A stretch of 64,000 nucleotides of DNA, from positions 186,001 through 250,000 of the forward strand of contig CAIZFE010000035.1 of NCBI GenBank assembly GCA_903932145.1. The letters run 5' to 3'. The DNA is from an uncultured Rhodopila sp. (lineage in GTDB: Bacteria; Pseudomonadota; Alphaproteobacteria; Acetobacterales; Acetobacteraceae). Shown piece by piece: positions 49,402 to 57,700 of the stretch. A model generated the notes under the pieces. It was given only the letters and a program-made list of their open reading frames with translations. It was not told the origin of the DNA and did no database searches. The translations under genes and the position numbers were made by a program. The stretch's first letter is position 1; each line of letters starts with the position of its first letter.

Positions 49402-50514
49402 ATGGCTGCCAACAAGAAGCTTCTGATCCTCCCCGGCGACGGCATCGGCCCCGAGGTCATGCGCGAAGTCCGTCGCGTGATCGACTGGATGGATCGCCGT
49501 CGCATGGTCACGTTCGATGTCTCCGAGGACTATGTCGGCGGCGCCGCCATCGACGCCTACGGCGCGCCGATCACCGACGAGACCATGCAGAAGGCCAAGG
49601 ACACCGACGCCATCCTGTTCGGCTCCGTCGGCGGTCCAAAATGGGACAAGCTCGGTTTTCAGATGCGCCCGGAGATCGCCATTCTGCGGCTGCGCAAGGA
49701 ACTCGACCTGTTCGCCAACCTGCGTCCCGCCATCGTGCTCGACCCGTTGGCCGACGCCTCGACCCTGAAGGCCGACGTCGTCCGTGGTCTTGACCTGATG
49801 ATCGTGCGCGAAAGCACCGGTGGCATCTATTTCGGCGAACCGCGTGGCGTCGAGACGATGCCCGACGGCCAGAAGCGCGGCTTCGACACCGAAACCTACA
49901 CGACGAATGAGATCGAACGCGTCTCCCGCGTGGCCTTCGAACTCGCCCGCAAGCGGCAGAACCGCGTGTGCAGCGTGGAGAAAGCGAATGTCATGCAGTC
50001 CGGCCTGTTCTGGCGCCAGACCGTGACGGCGTTGCAGCAGCGCGAGTTCCCGGATGTCGAGCTGTCGCACATGTATGCCGATAACTGCGCCATGCAGTTG
50101 GTTCGCCAGCCAAAGCAGTTCGACGTCATCGTCACCTCCAACCTGTTCGGCGACCTGCTGTCCGATCTGGCGTCGATGCTGACCGGCAGCCTGGGCATGC
50201 TGCCCTCGGCCACGCTGGGTGCCGTGCAGCCGTCCGGCAAGCGTCACGCGCTGTATGAGCCGATCCACGGCAGCGCCCCGGACATCGCCGGCAAGGGCGT
50301 TGCCAACCCGCTGGGGCAGCTTCTCAGCTTCGCTATGCTGCTGCGCTATTCGTTCGGCATGGAGGAAGATGCCGGGCTGATCGAAAAGGCGGTCACCAAC
50401 GTGCTGAAGAATGGTCTCCGCACCGCCGACATCATGGCCCCTGGCTCCGCGCGCGTCGGCACCGGCGTCATGGGCGAGTCGATCCTGCGGGAGTTGGATA
50501 AGCTGGCGGCCTAG
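49402..50514 (+). CDS. leuB: 3-isopropylmalate dehydrogenase
   Basis: A 370-residue NAD-dependent beta-decarboxylating dehydrogenase for the third step of leucine synthesis. '[17 protein letters not shown]', '[12 protein letters not shown]', '[15 protein letters not shown]' and '[24 protein letters not shown]' (in parts) give the catalytic Lys/Tyr/Asp set, and '[15 protein letters not shown]' the NAD site. It ends the leuCDB run, and tRNA-Arg(ACG) follows 161 bp later. Confidence 0.97.
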   Translation: MAANKKLLILPGDGIGPEVMREVRRVIDWMDRRRMVTFDVSEDYVGGAAIDAYGAPITDETMQKAKDTDAILFGSVGGPKWDKLGFQMRPEIAILRLRKELDLFANLRPAIVLDPLADASTLKADVVRGLDLMIVRESTGGIYFGEPRGVETMPDGQKRGFDTETYTTNEIERVSRVAFELARKRQNRVCSVEKANVMQSGLFWRQTVTALQQREFPDVELSHMYADNCAMQLVRQPKQFDVIVTSNLFGDLLSDLASMLTGSLGMLPSATLGAVQPSGKRHALYEPIHGSAPDIAGKGVANPLGQLLSFAMLLRYSFGMEEDAGLIEKAVTNVLKNGLRTADIMAPGSARVGTGVMGESILRELDKLAA

Positions 50515-50674
50515 GCGGCTCTCCATGCGGCGCCGGGGGCTCGGGTTTCTCGGCGGACACGAGGTTTGTGGACGCCGAAACCGGATTTTCCGGCACGCAT
50601 GGCAGAAAATACGATTAGGCGCGGCTTAGGGGTTGTCACCATGCGGCGGTTCGGTTACATCGCCGCCTCTGCCT

Positions 50675-50751
50675 GCACCCGTAGCTCAATTGGATAGAGC
50701 ACCAGACTACGAATCTGGGGGTTGGAAGTTCGAGTCTTTCCGGGTGCGCCA
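50675..50751 (+). tRNA. tRNA-Arg (anticodon ACG)
   Basis: A 77-nt cloverleaf with encoded CCA. The acceptor GCACCCG pairs with CGGGTGC, and the anticodon stem CCAGA/TCTGG encloses loop CTACGAA with anticodon ACG, presumably deaminated to inosine. The T arm has AAGTTCGAGTC. Confidence 0.95.
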
Positions 50752-50947
50752 GTCTTTTCTGTTATCTGGCAATGATGTATGGGTTGTGGGTCAGAATTTC
50801 AGATCGACACTCAATCGGCCTTTGTTATCCCTCGTTCGAAAATCCGCTCGCGTTGGTCATGATCGGACGGCTTGACGTAACGTTGCGTCCGGTTCCGTGA
50901 TGGAGTCCCATCCTGCGGTACCAAACCGGACGAACAGGACTATCCCA

Positions 50948-51508
50948 ATGACACACATCCAATGGCGCGCCGATCCTCTCGTCTGGGGCCATGGGCCTCG
51001 TTTGTTCGAGGTGTTCCTCGAACCGACCTGTCCGTACTCCGTGCGGGCGTTCGGCAAACTCGATGACCTGCTTCGTCAGGCAGGCGAAGACCGGATCACC
51101 ATCAAGATCCGTTTGCAGTCGCAGCCGTGGCACATGTATTCAGGCGTGATCGTTCGCTGCATCCTGGCTGCCTCTACGCTTCCGGGAGGCAAGCAGGCCG
51201 CCAGGGCCGTCATGGCGGCGGTGGCCGAGCATCGTGAGGAGTTCGAATTCGAGCGTCATTGCCGCGGCCCCAATCTCGACGCCACACCCAGCGACATCAT
51301 CGCGCGGATCGAAGGCTACAGTGGCGTGAAACTCGCTGAGGCGTTCGCGATTTCCGATCTCGACCGCGAGATCAAGTGGCACTGTAAATATGCCCGCCAG
51401 AATGGCATCCACGTGTCGCCGACGTTCATGATCGACGGATTGGTGCAGCCCGACATCGGCAGTGGGGACGCGGTTGCCGACTGGGCGTCGCGTTTGCTGA
51501 ACATCTGA
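50948..51508 (+). CDS. Thioredoxin-fold (DsbA-like) protein with CPYS active site
   Basis: A 186-residue protein. 'LFEVFLEPTCPYSVRAFGKLDDLL' has the CxxC position as Cys-Pro-Tyr-Ser, so only one redox Cys (about residue 28) remains. 'NGIHVSPTFMIDGLVQPDIGSGD' holds the cis-Pro loop. It is likely cytosolic, as no signal is present. One-cysteine members bind glutathione or act as isomerases rather than oxidases. ATG 50948 is preferred since an upstream in-frame Met at 50897 lacks conserved sequence. Confidence 0.8.
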   Translation: MTHIQWRADPLVWGHGPRLFEVFLEPTCPYSVRAFGKLDDLLRQAGEDRITIKIRLQSQPWHMYSGVIVRCILAASTLPGGKQAARAVMAAVAEHREEFEFERHCRGPNLDATPSDIIARIEGYSGVKLAEAFAISDLDREIKWHCKYARQNGIHVSPTFMIDGLVQPDIGSGDAVADWASRLLNI

Positions 51509-51680
51509 CCAGGACTGCCGCTTCTGGACCGTCAAGGTATCGACTGGCGCCTGGTTCGCTTACGATTGAGCCTCGTCAGAGGCAACAATCGGCCGGTTGC
51601 TCTTTTCCCGGCCCGCCAACCATGGTCTGGTTCCGGCGCGGAGACAGCGGTCTCGCGTGACTTTGTTTGGAGAGAACGAA

Positions 51681-52067
51681 ATGTTCAGTCATGTTGTGGT
51701 CGGGAGCAACGATATCGCCCGATCGAAGATATTCTACGATGCCCTGTTGGGCGCGGTCGGCGGCAAGCCGGGCATGCAGGATGCCAAGGGGCGCCTGATA
51801 TACGCGCATAATGGCGCGCTGTTGCTGGTGACCCCGCCGATCGATGGTGAGCCCGCCACGCACGCCAACGGCGGCACGATCGGTTTCGCGATGACAGGCC
51901 CGGCGCAGGCTGATGCCTGGCACGCGGCTGGAGTCGCGAACGGCGGCACGGCTATCGAGGACCCTCCGGGCGTTCGCCAGGGCGGCGCCGGAGCCCTGTA
52001 TCTGGCTTACCTTCGCGATCCGGACGGCAACAAACTGTGCGCGCTGCATCGTATGCCGGCTGCCTGA
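51681..52067 (+). CDS. VOC-family (glyoxalase/bleomycin-resistance-like) protein
   Basis: A 128-residue single-domain protein. 'MFSHVVVGSNDIARSKIFYDALLGAVGGKPG' (in parts) is the glyoxalase-like N-terminal half, and 'YLAYLRDPDGNKLCALHRMP' the C-terminal strand with Asp-Pro-Asp-Gly-Asn-Lys. A likely ribosome site GGAGAG lies before ATG 51681. It is unlikely to be glyoxalase I, as several ligands are missing. Many similar proteins have no known substrate. A hairpin follows the stop. Confidence 0.88.
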   Translation: MFSHVVVGSNDIARSKIFYDALLGAVGGKPGMQDAKGRLIYAHNGALLLVTPPIDGEPATHANGGTIGFAMTGPAQADAWHAAGVANGGTAIEDPPGVRQGGAGALYLAYLRDPDGNKLCALHRMPAA

Positions 52068-52076
52068 ATCGTGACA

Positions 52077-52100
52077 CGGGCCGCCCATCCGGGCGGCCCG
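52077..52100. terminator. Strong GC hairpin after the VOC gene
   Basis: A perfect 10-bp stem CGGGCCGCCC/GGGCGGCCCG with a 4-nt ATCC loop begins 10 bp after the VOC stop. It lacks a U-tract. Confidence 0.6.
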
Positions 52101-52105
52101 ATCGA

Positions 52106-52366
52106 TTACCTGCCATCGCCCACGCGCGTTAACGCGTGGCTGAGCTGCTGTACCGCGGTGCTACAGAACGGCTCGTGAAGCCGTCGGCGAACAACAACGG
52201 CAAGCCAGTCCGGACGCTGCTTGAGCACGCTGTCCGCGATGAGTTGATTATCTAAACGGCACCGCTTTGTTGACCTGTCGAGCGATATCATCGAACAGCA
52301 CACGGCCCGCAAACACCTTGACCGAGCTTTGAGGCGGGACGTGGCCAGGATCTTCCGGTCGGTCAT
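52106..52366 (-). CDS. Unrecognised 86-residue reading frame
   Basis: A frame of 86 codons whose C-terminal half ('QLIADSVLKQRPDWLAVVVRRRLHEPFCSTAVQQLSHALTR', in parts) has amino-acid-like composition, with hydrophobic spacing consistent with two helices. The N-terminal third looks random. It may be a small gene, a gene remnant or chance. It lies between a hairpin and the decayed transposase. Confidence 0.25.
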   Translation of the reverse strand: MTDRKILATSRLKARSRCLRAVCCSMISLDRSTKRCRLDNQLIADSVLKQRPDWLAVVVRRRLHEPFCSTAVQQLSHALTRVGDGR

Positions 52367-52559
52367 CGCCGCCAGGGTTTCAAAAATCTATTTTTCAAAT
52401 CTGCCAGCGCTCGCTTGTCTCCGCCTGTGTCCGTGCTCTGACCATAATGCAATCAGCACTGCGATCGGGGAGTGGAGCGTTCGTCCCCTGGCCGTCATGG
52501 CCCTGCTTGGCACAGACCGGCCACCCACGACTTGCCGCAAGATCGGTTTTCGGGGGGAA

Positions 52560-52829
52560 CGGTCGCACGGACAGGCAGCGATGGTCAGGCTGCGCCGCTG
52601 CTTGCCAACATTGTGCTCATAGAGATAGACGCGGAACTGTCCGGCGATATGATCGCGCATATCCACGCGCCGAAAACCTAATACGACATTCGTTACAAAA
52701 TCGGCATTTTTCCACCCGGGTCGCGACCTCCGCCCGTTCGGCTTGGTCAGGCAGGTAGGGCGTCCGCTGCGGGGGGCGGTCGGCCAGTCCGTCAATGCCG
52801 GCCTCGTTGTAATGGTGAACGCGGGCGCG
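52560..52829 (-). pseudogene. Decayed IS630-family transposase remnant
   Basis: Read on the minus strand, the sequence gives 'RVHHYNEAGIDGLADRP', then in a second frame 'RSGRP', then 'YLPDQAERAEVATRVEK', and later 'FVTNVVLGFRRVDMRDHIAGQFRVYLYEHNVGKQRR' (in parts). These match, in order, the N-terminal helix-turn-helix end and the VVRWRRVDLR...FGV.Y.E.TVGK region of IS630-type transposases. At least two frameshifts and the absence of the DDE core make it a remnant. Confidence 0.65.
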
Positions 52830-52947
52830 ATTTTATGTTGCGTATGGCTTTCCGGCTTGCATATGTTTTTCCGTCGAGGGATCTAACGTTTGTGGCTAAT
52901 ATCAGCATGATTTCTAACGATTTACTGCGGCACAAGGGTAACTTTTG

Positions 52948-53403
52948 GTGATCAAATCAACCGGTCTTCCCAACGGTCAGTTTCTTTTGGATGGCTTGAT
53001 GCTGAATCAAGACCGGCTGCGTACAGGTTCGAAGGCTGCGATTTCATTGCCGGTACTCAAGGCGATCTTGATCGTGGCCACGTCTGGCATGCCATTCGAT
53101 GAGGAATTTTATCGTTTGACTTATCCCGATCTGCGAGCGGCCTATGATGCCGGCGATGTCACCGACCTCAGAACTCATTTTATCGAAGAAGGCTATTTCG
53201 AGGGGCGGTTTGGATCGAAGCCTGAAGTTGACGAGCAGTTTTATCGGGACACCTATCCTGACGTGGCGGCAGCCGTCGCAAAAGGCGACGTTTTGTCGGG
53301 GCTTGACCATTACATGCGGGCAGGCGCATTCGAAGGACGCTTTGCGAACGCAGACGATATGGATACCGTCAAGCGTTGGAATGGCCTGCTCGGCCGCAAG
53401 TAG
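52948..53403 (+). CDS. Small protein with YPDV...HYxxxGxxEGR repeats
   Basis: A 151-residue protein beginning at GTG 52948 (or TTG 52945), with AAGGG nine bases before it. Two tandem repeats of about 40 residues: 'FDEEFYRLTYPDLRAAYDAGDV...HFIEEGYFEGRF' and 'VDEQFYRDTYPDVAAAVAKGDV...HYMRAGAFEGRF' occupy residues 50-140. The same unit appears in the glycosyltransferases and methyltransferase of this cluster. Alone it has no catalytic domain, so it may be a scaffold or binding module. It is the first gene of the glycan cluster. Confidence 0.75.
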   Translation: MIKSTGLPNGQFLLDGLMLNQDRLRTGSKAAISLPVLKAILIVATSGMPFDEEFYRLTYPDLRAAYDAGDVTDLRTHFIEEGYFEGRFGSKPEVDEQFYRDTYPDVAAAVAKGDVLSGLDHYMRAGAFEGRFANADDMDTVKRWNGLLGRK

Positions 53404-53520
53404 CCGAGACAGTGGCGCTCCGCGGTCGTGCCGGAGCAGCCCGGCTATCGTGCCCTAAGCATGCTTGCCCGGGGCCAAAATCCGCGAAGCGGGCATCGGT
53501 GAACCACCAGGAGTCGAACG
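53404..53520. other. Short intergenic spacer in glycan cluster
   Basis: It holds the ribosome site for the next gene (AGGAG near 53508) and no other recognised feature. Confidence 0.4.
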
Positions 53521-56274
53521 TTGGATCCCACTGAGCTCGTTGAGCTGATTTTTTCGTCGCCGTTTGTGGATGACGCGCTTTGTCGCGAAAATCTGGGTGG
53601 CGGTAAGTCGGATGTCGCGGCAGCCCATCTATATCTTCAGCTACCCGCTCGGTTTCGGCCGCAAATATCGCACTTATTCGACAAGACGTACTATCTTGCT
53701 ATCAATCCAGATATCGATGCGTCTGGAGTGGATCCTCTGATTCATTTTATCGAACATGGGTGTTACGAATGCAGAATCCCACACCCCCTGATTAATTTTG
53801 AACATATACACAATATAGATCCACACGCTCTGCCTGTTGGCGCTTCGTCTTCTGATTTGTATGAAATATTACGTTACAATATTGTCGATCCAAGCCCTTA
53901 TTTTTCGAACGAATACTACCACACCCAAGCGCCGAGGTCTTTGGATTTGGGGTTCATTGAGCATTTTTTGAGTCGTGGCTTGAGGGAGGGGCTGCGGCCA
54001 AACCCTTTTCTTGATCCACTTTGGTACTATCGTCAGCTTGATGGGGTTCACGACGTATGTTCGGGTCTGCGGCATTTTGTTTCGGTTGGAGACAGCCAGG
54101 GCCGCGCGTCGAGCCCAGCCTTTGACGGAGCGCGCTACCTGGAGCGGTATCCTGATGTCGCAGCCGCCGGCATTTCGCCTCTGATCCACTTTCTGGGGCA
54201 GGGACTCAGCGAGGGCCGCAGCAGCTTTCCCACGCTTGATCAATCCGCGTCGTTCGCCCATCTCGCTCCGTATCGATCCGAAGGAACCGCGGCCACAATC
54301 GAGGAAGCCGGTTCGGTGGCGGCTTATAGCGCCATGCTGCAACGCGTCGCCAGCCGGCGGCAGGATGAGAAAAATAACGTTTCCGTTCTCCCTGTTGATA
54401 TCTTGCATTTCGACGATCCGCTGGCTCACCTGGCGGAATTGGCGTTGCCTCTGTTCGATACACCCAGGGTGTCGATTCTCATTCCGGTGTACAATGAGAC
54501 GAATTATACGGCCGAGTGCATCGGGTCGATTTTGTCATCGAACCCACAGGTCAGTTACGAGGTCATTGTCGCCGACGACGCATCACCCGATCCGTCCGCC
54601 GCGGCGATCGGTCAGATCGAAAATCTAAAGTTCATTCAGCACCCCAAAAACATGGGGTTCCTGCGGAACTGTAACGCGGCCTTCGAAAGCTGCGGGGCGG
54701 AGTATCTTCTGCTGCTCAACAACGATGCGCAGTTGATGCCGGGGGCGCTTGATCACCTGGTCGAGATTCTCGACCGTCAGCCGGATGTGGCGGCGGTCGG
54801 ACCGAAGATGCTCTATCCGAACGGTCGCTTGCAGGAAGCCGGCTGCACCATCAATCGCGACGGCGTAACTGACATGGTTGGCCTGTTCGCCGATCCGGCC
54901 AAGCCCTGTTTTAACTATGATCGGGACGTCCACTATTGTTCGGGAGCCGCGCTCCTGGTGCGTCGCAGCGCGATTGGGGCTACCCTGTTCGACGAAACGT
55001 TCATGCCGGCCTATTGCGAGGACACCGACCTTTGCTTGCGCTTGCTGTCCGAAGGGCATCGGGTTGTTTATTGCCATAAGGCAGAAATCGTCCACCATTT
55101 GAGCGTGTCCACCAACAAGCAGTCCGTTACCAAGCGGTTGCAGCTTGTGTCGCGGAATCAGCAAAAGCTGGTTCGAAAATGGGCGCCGTTTCTGGAGCAG
55201 ATGAACAAGGTTCGTCCGATCGCGTTCTATCTGCCGCAATATCACCCCACGCCGGAAAATGATTACTACTGGGGCCAGGGCTTCACCGAGTGGACCAACG
55301 TCACCAAGGCGACTCCGGCGTATGGCGGCCATTATCAGCCGCATCTGCCAGCCGATCTGGGATTTTACGATCTTCGCGTCAAGCAGACCATGGAACGCCA
55401 GGCGGCATTGGCCCGGCGCTATGGCATCGCCGGATTCTGCGTATATTACTACAATTTCGGGCGCCGGCGCGCCCTGGATCAACCGTTTGAGGCCATGGTC
55501 GCCGATCCGACGATCGATTTCCCCTATTGCGTTTGCTGGGCCAACGAAAATTGGACCCGCCATTGGGACGGCGGCAGCAAGGGGATGATCTTCGAGCAGA
55601 AATACGACCACGAAACATTGCTGAAGGTCATCGCCGATGCGGCGCGCTATGCGGCGGACCCGCGCTATATCCGCGTCAACGGCAAGCCGCTGTTCATCGT
55701 TTACCGGCCGCTGCTGATCCCCGATGTCCGGGGTTTCGCCCGGATGTGCCGGCAGGGTTTTCGCGACGCCGGCTTCGAAGAGGTCCATTTGGTCTATGTC
55801 GAGAGCATGGAGTCCGCGTCCTCGCTGCCGCCGCCCGCCGATATCGGCTTTGACGCCTGCATCGAATTCCCGCCGCAGGGGCTGGCGGTTCGCGTGGCGG
55901 ACCAGACGCAGAATATCATTCGGGAAAATTTCGCGGGCGTGCGGTATGATTACGAACCCACTATCATTGAAAGCATCAGCCGAACCACGGTTCCATACAA
56001 ACGCTATCCATCCGCTTTCCCGAGTTGGGACAACACACCGCGGCAGCCGTTGCGCGGGGACAGTTTCATCAACGCCTCGCCCGAGGCGTTCCAGGTCTAT
56101 GTGGAGGAAAAGCTCGCCGAATCAGCTCGGCAATTCGTCGGCGATGAACGCCTGCTGTTCATCAATGCGTGGAACGAATGGGCAGAAGGGACGCACCTGG
56201 AGCCTGATCGACGATACGGTCACCGCTGGTTAGAGGCTATCCGCAACGCGATGATGGCCAGGTCGCTCGCATGA
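53521..56274 (+). CDS. Fusion of repeat domain, GT2 glycosyltransferase and WbsX-like (GH99-type) domain
   Basis: A 917-residue protein starting at TTG 53521, with AGGAG upstream. Residues 50-240 hold four repeats of the YPDV/HF..GLxEGR type ('YYLAINPDIDASGVDPLIHFIEHGCYECR', 'YLERYPDVAAAGISPLIHFLGQGLSEGR'). Residues 317-540 are a GT2 nucleotide-sugar transferase: 'SILIPVYNETNYTAECIGSIL', 'NNDAQ' (DxD-like), 'EDTDLCLRLL'. From about 564, 'RPIAFYLPQYHPTPENDYYWGQGFTEWTNVTKA' (in parts) starts a WbsX/GH99-like domain, with 'WANENWTRHWDG' and 'NAWNEWAEGTHLEPD'. It may both add and trim or transfer sugars in polysaccharide assembly. Confidence 0.88.
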   Translation: MDPTELVELIFSSPFVDDALCRENLGGGKSDVAAAHLYLQLPARFRPQISHLFDKTYYLAINPDIDASGVDPLIHFIEHGCYECRIPHPLINFEHIHNIDPHALPVGASSSDLYEILRYNIVDPSPYFSNEYYHTQAPRSLDLGFIEHFLSRGLREGLRPNPFLDPLWYYRQLDGVHDVCSGLRHFVSVGDSQGRASSPAFDGARYLERYPDVAAAGISPLIHFLGQGLSEGRSSFPTLDQSASFAHLAPYRSEGTAATIEEAGSVAAYSAMLQRVASRRQDEKNNVSVLPVDILHFDDPLAHLAELALPLFDTPRVSILIPVYNETNYTAECIGSILSSNPQVSYEVIVADDASPDPSAAAIGQIENLKFIQHPKNMGFLRNCNAAFESCGAEYLLLLNNDAQLMPGALDHLVEILDRQPDVAAVGPKMLYPNGRLQEAGCTINRDGVTDMVGLFADPAKPCFNYDRDVHYCSGAALLVRRSAIGATLFDETFMPAYCEDTDLCLRLLSEGHRVVYCHKAEIVHHLSVSTNKQSVTKRLQLVSRNQQKLVRKWAPFLEQMNKVRPIAFYLPQYHPTPENDYYWGQGFTEWTNVTKATPAYGGHYQPHLPADLGFYDLRVKQTMERQAALARRYGIAGFCVYYYNFGRRRALDQPFEAMVADPTIDFPYCVCWANENWTRHWDGGSKGMIFEQKYDHETLLKVIADAARYAADPRYIRVNGKPLFIVYRPLLIPDVRGFARMCRQGFRDAGFEEVHLVYVESMESASSLPPPADIGFDACIEFPPQGLAVRVADQTQNIIRENFAGVRYDYEPTIIESISRTTVPYKRYPSAFPSWDNTPRQPLRGDSFINASPEAFQVYVEEKLAESARQFVGDERLLFINAWNEWAEGTHLEPDRRYGHRWLEAIRNAMMARSLA

Positions 56275-56299
56275 TCTCGCTTCCGAAAGATTGCCATAA

Positions 56300-57700
56300 A
56301 TGACGGCTGCATCTTTTCCGGTCACGCTGATCGGCCATCCGTTCGCGACGGTGGGCATGGGTGAGCAACTGCGGTCCCATATCGCCGCCTGCCAGGCGGT
56401 CCATTTGCCCCACACCGTGCTGGACATTTATCGATACGCCAGCCGGAGCGATCCTGACCATCGCACGCTGGTTGGACAGTCCGAAATCGACGTGCCGGGC
56501 GGCGGGATTCGGATTTTTCATGTCAATGGTGACGAGGTCGAACCGGTGATACGGGCGTTTGAAGCGCGCGGCGGCAATTTCGCGGACGGCTACAACATCA
56601 TCGTGCCGGCCTGGGAATTGCCGGCGTATCCGTTGGTATGGGCCGATCAGCTTCGGAAGTTCAACGAAATTTGGGCGATTTCCGGGTTCGTCAAAGACAG
56701 CCTGGCGGCGGCCGGCTTGCACAGTGTTCTGATCGGGCAGGCGGTCGAGGTTCCGTTGGGGCATTTTCTGCCGCGGAAATATTTTGGTATCAAAGAGTCT
56801 GCCTTTACGATCTTGCATTTTTTCGATCTGTCATCCTATGCGTCGCGCAAGAATCCCGGCGCGGTGCTGGATATGTACGAGGCGATCAAGGCGAAGCGGG
56901 AATATGAAGACATTCAACTCGTTCTTAAGGTCAAGAAGGGCGACGAAGACGGAGAGGAATGGATCGCTCCGCTGCGGGAGCGGGTGCCGGAAGCCTGCTT
57001 CCTGGCCAAACCCATGAGCTCACTGGAAACACGCAGCCTGATCAATTGCTGCGACTGCTTCGTGTCGTTGCATCGTGCCGAAGGATTCGGGCGCGGCACG
57101 GGGGAGGCCATGTTCCTGGGACGCCTGGCGATGGCGACCGGCTGGTCGGGCAATCTGGATTACATGACCAGGGACAATTCCCTGCTGGTGGATTACGATC
57201 TGATACCGGTCGGCGCGGACGAGTATCCTTTCGGCGCGGGTCAGCAATGGGCCAACGCCAGGGTCAGCCATGCCGTGGAGTTGCTGGATGCGGCAATCGG
57301 CGATGTGGAGGGCCGGCGGGTTATGGCCGCGAACGGGCGGCGCACCATCCGGATGGACCATGGTTACCGAGCGGTTGGCGTGCGGGTGATGGATCGGGTC
57401 TCGGAGATCGTCGCGTTCTTGTCCCATGCCGAAGCGCCGGCCGAGGTGGTCTTCGTTGTGCAGGATGCTTTGGCTGAGGTGGCTTCTCCGGCCGATGAGA
57501 CCGCGGAGGGTTGGGCCGTCCTGGAAGACGCCGCGGTGTCGGTCGCCGACGCGGTGCAAACGCATGATCCGGACGTCACCGCTTCCAAGCGCGGTCGCAA
57601 AGCGCCGTCCGCTCGATTGCGAAAAAAACAGGAGCAAATCGGTTCGTCGTTGATTATAGCTAACCGGATCAAGGAGTCGTCTTCCGGTGCCGCCGATTAA
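56300..57700 (+). CDS. GT4-type glycosyltransferase
   Basis: A 466-residue GT-B enzyme. The donor-site signature is 'VSLHRAEGFGRGTGEAMFLGRLAMATGWSGNLDYM' (in parts), with the Glu-x7-Glu-type motif, and 'FTILHFFDLSSYASRKNP' begins the C-terminal Rossmann domain. The N-terminal domain is 'VTLIGHPFATVGMGEQLRSHI'. A charged, probably disordered 60-residue tail follows from residue 380 on. It is 26 bp downstream of the GT2-WbsX gene. Its stop overlaps the start region of the sulfotransferase-like gene, so the three are co-transcribed. Confidence 0.87.
   Translation: MTAASFPVTLIGHPFATVGMGEQLRSHIAACQAVHLPHTVLDIYRYASRSDPDHRTLVGQSEIDVPGGGIRIFHVNGDEVEPVIRAFEARGGNFADGYNIIVPAWELPAYPLVWADQLRKFNEIWAISGFVKDSLAAAGLHSVLIGQAVEVPLGHFLPRKYFGIKESAFTILHFFDLSSYASRKNPGAVLDMYEAIKAKREYEDIQLVLKVKKGDEDGEEWIAPLRERVPEACFLAKPMSSLETRSLINCCDCFVSLHRAEGFGRGTGEAMFLGRLAMATGWSGNLDYMTRDNSLLVDYDLIPVGADEYPFGAGQQWANARVSHAVELLDAAIGDVEGRRVMAANGRRTIRMDHGYRAVGVRVMDRVSEIVAFLSHAEAPAEVVFVVQDALAEVASPADETAEGWAVLEDAAVSVADAVQTHDPDVTASKRGRKAPSARLRKKQEQIGSSLIIANRIKESSSGAAD

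Noticed and set aside
50515-50674. Rho-independent terminator after leuB
   Set aside because: No stem with adjacent U-tract could be found between leuB and the tRNA.
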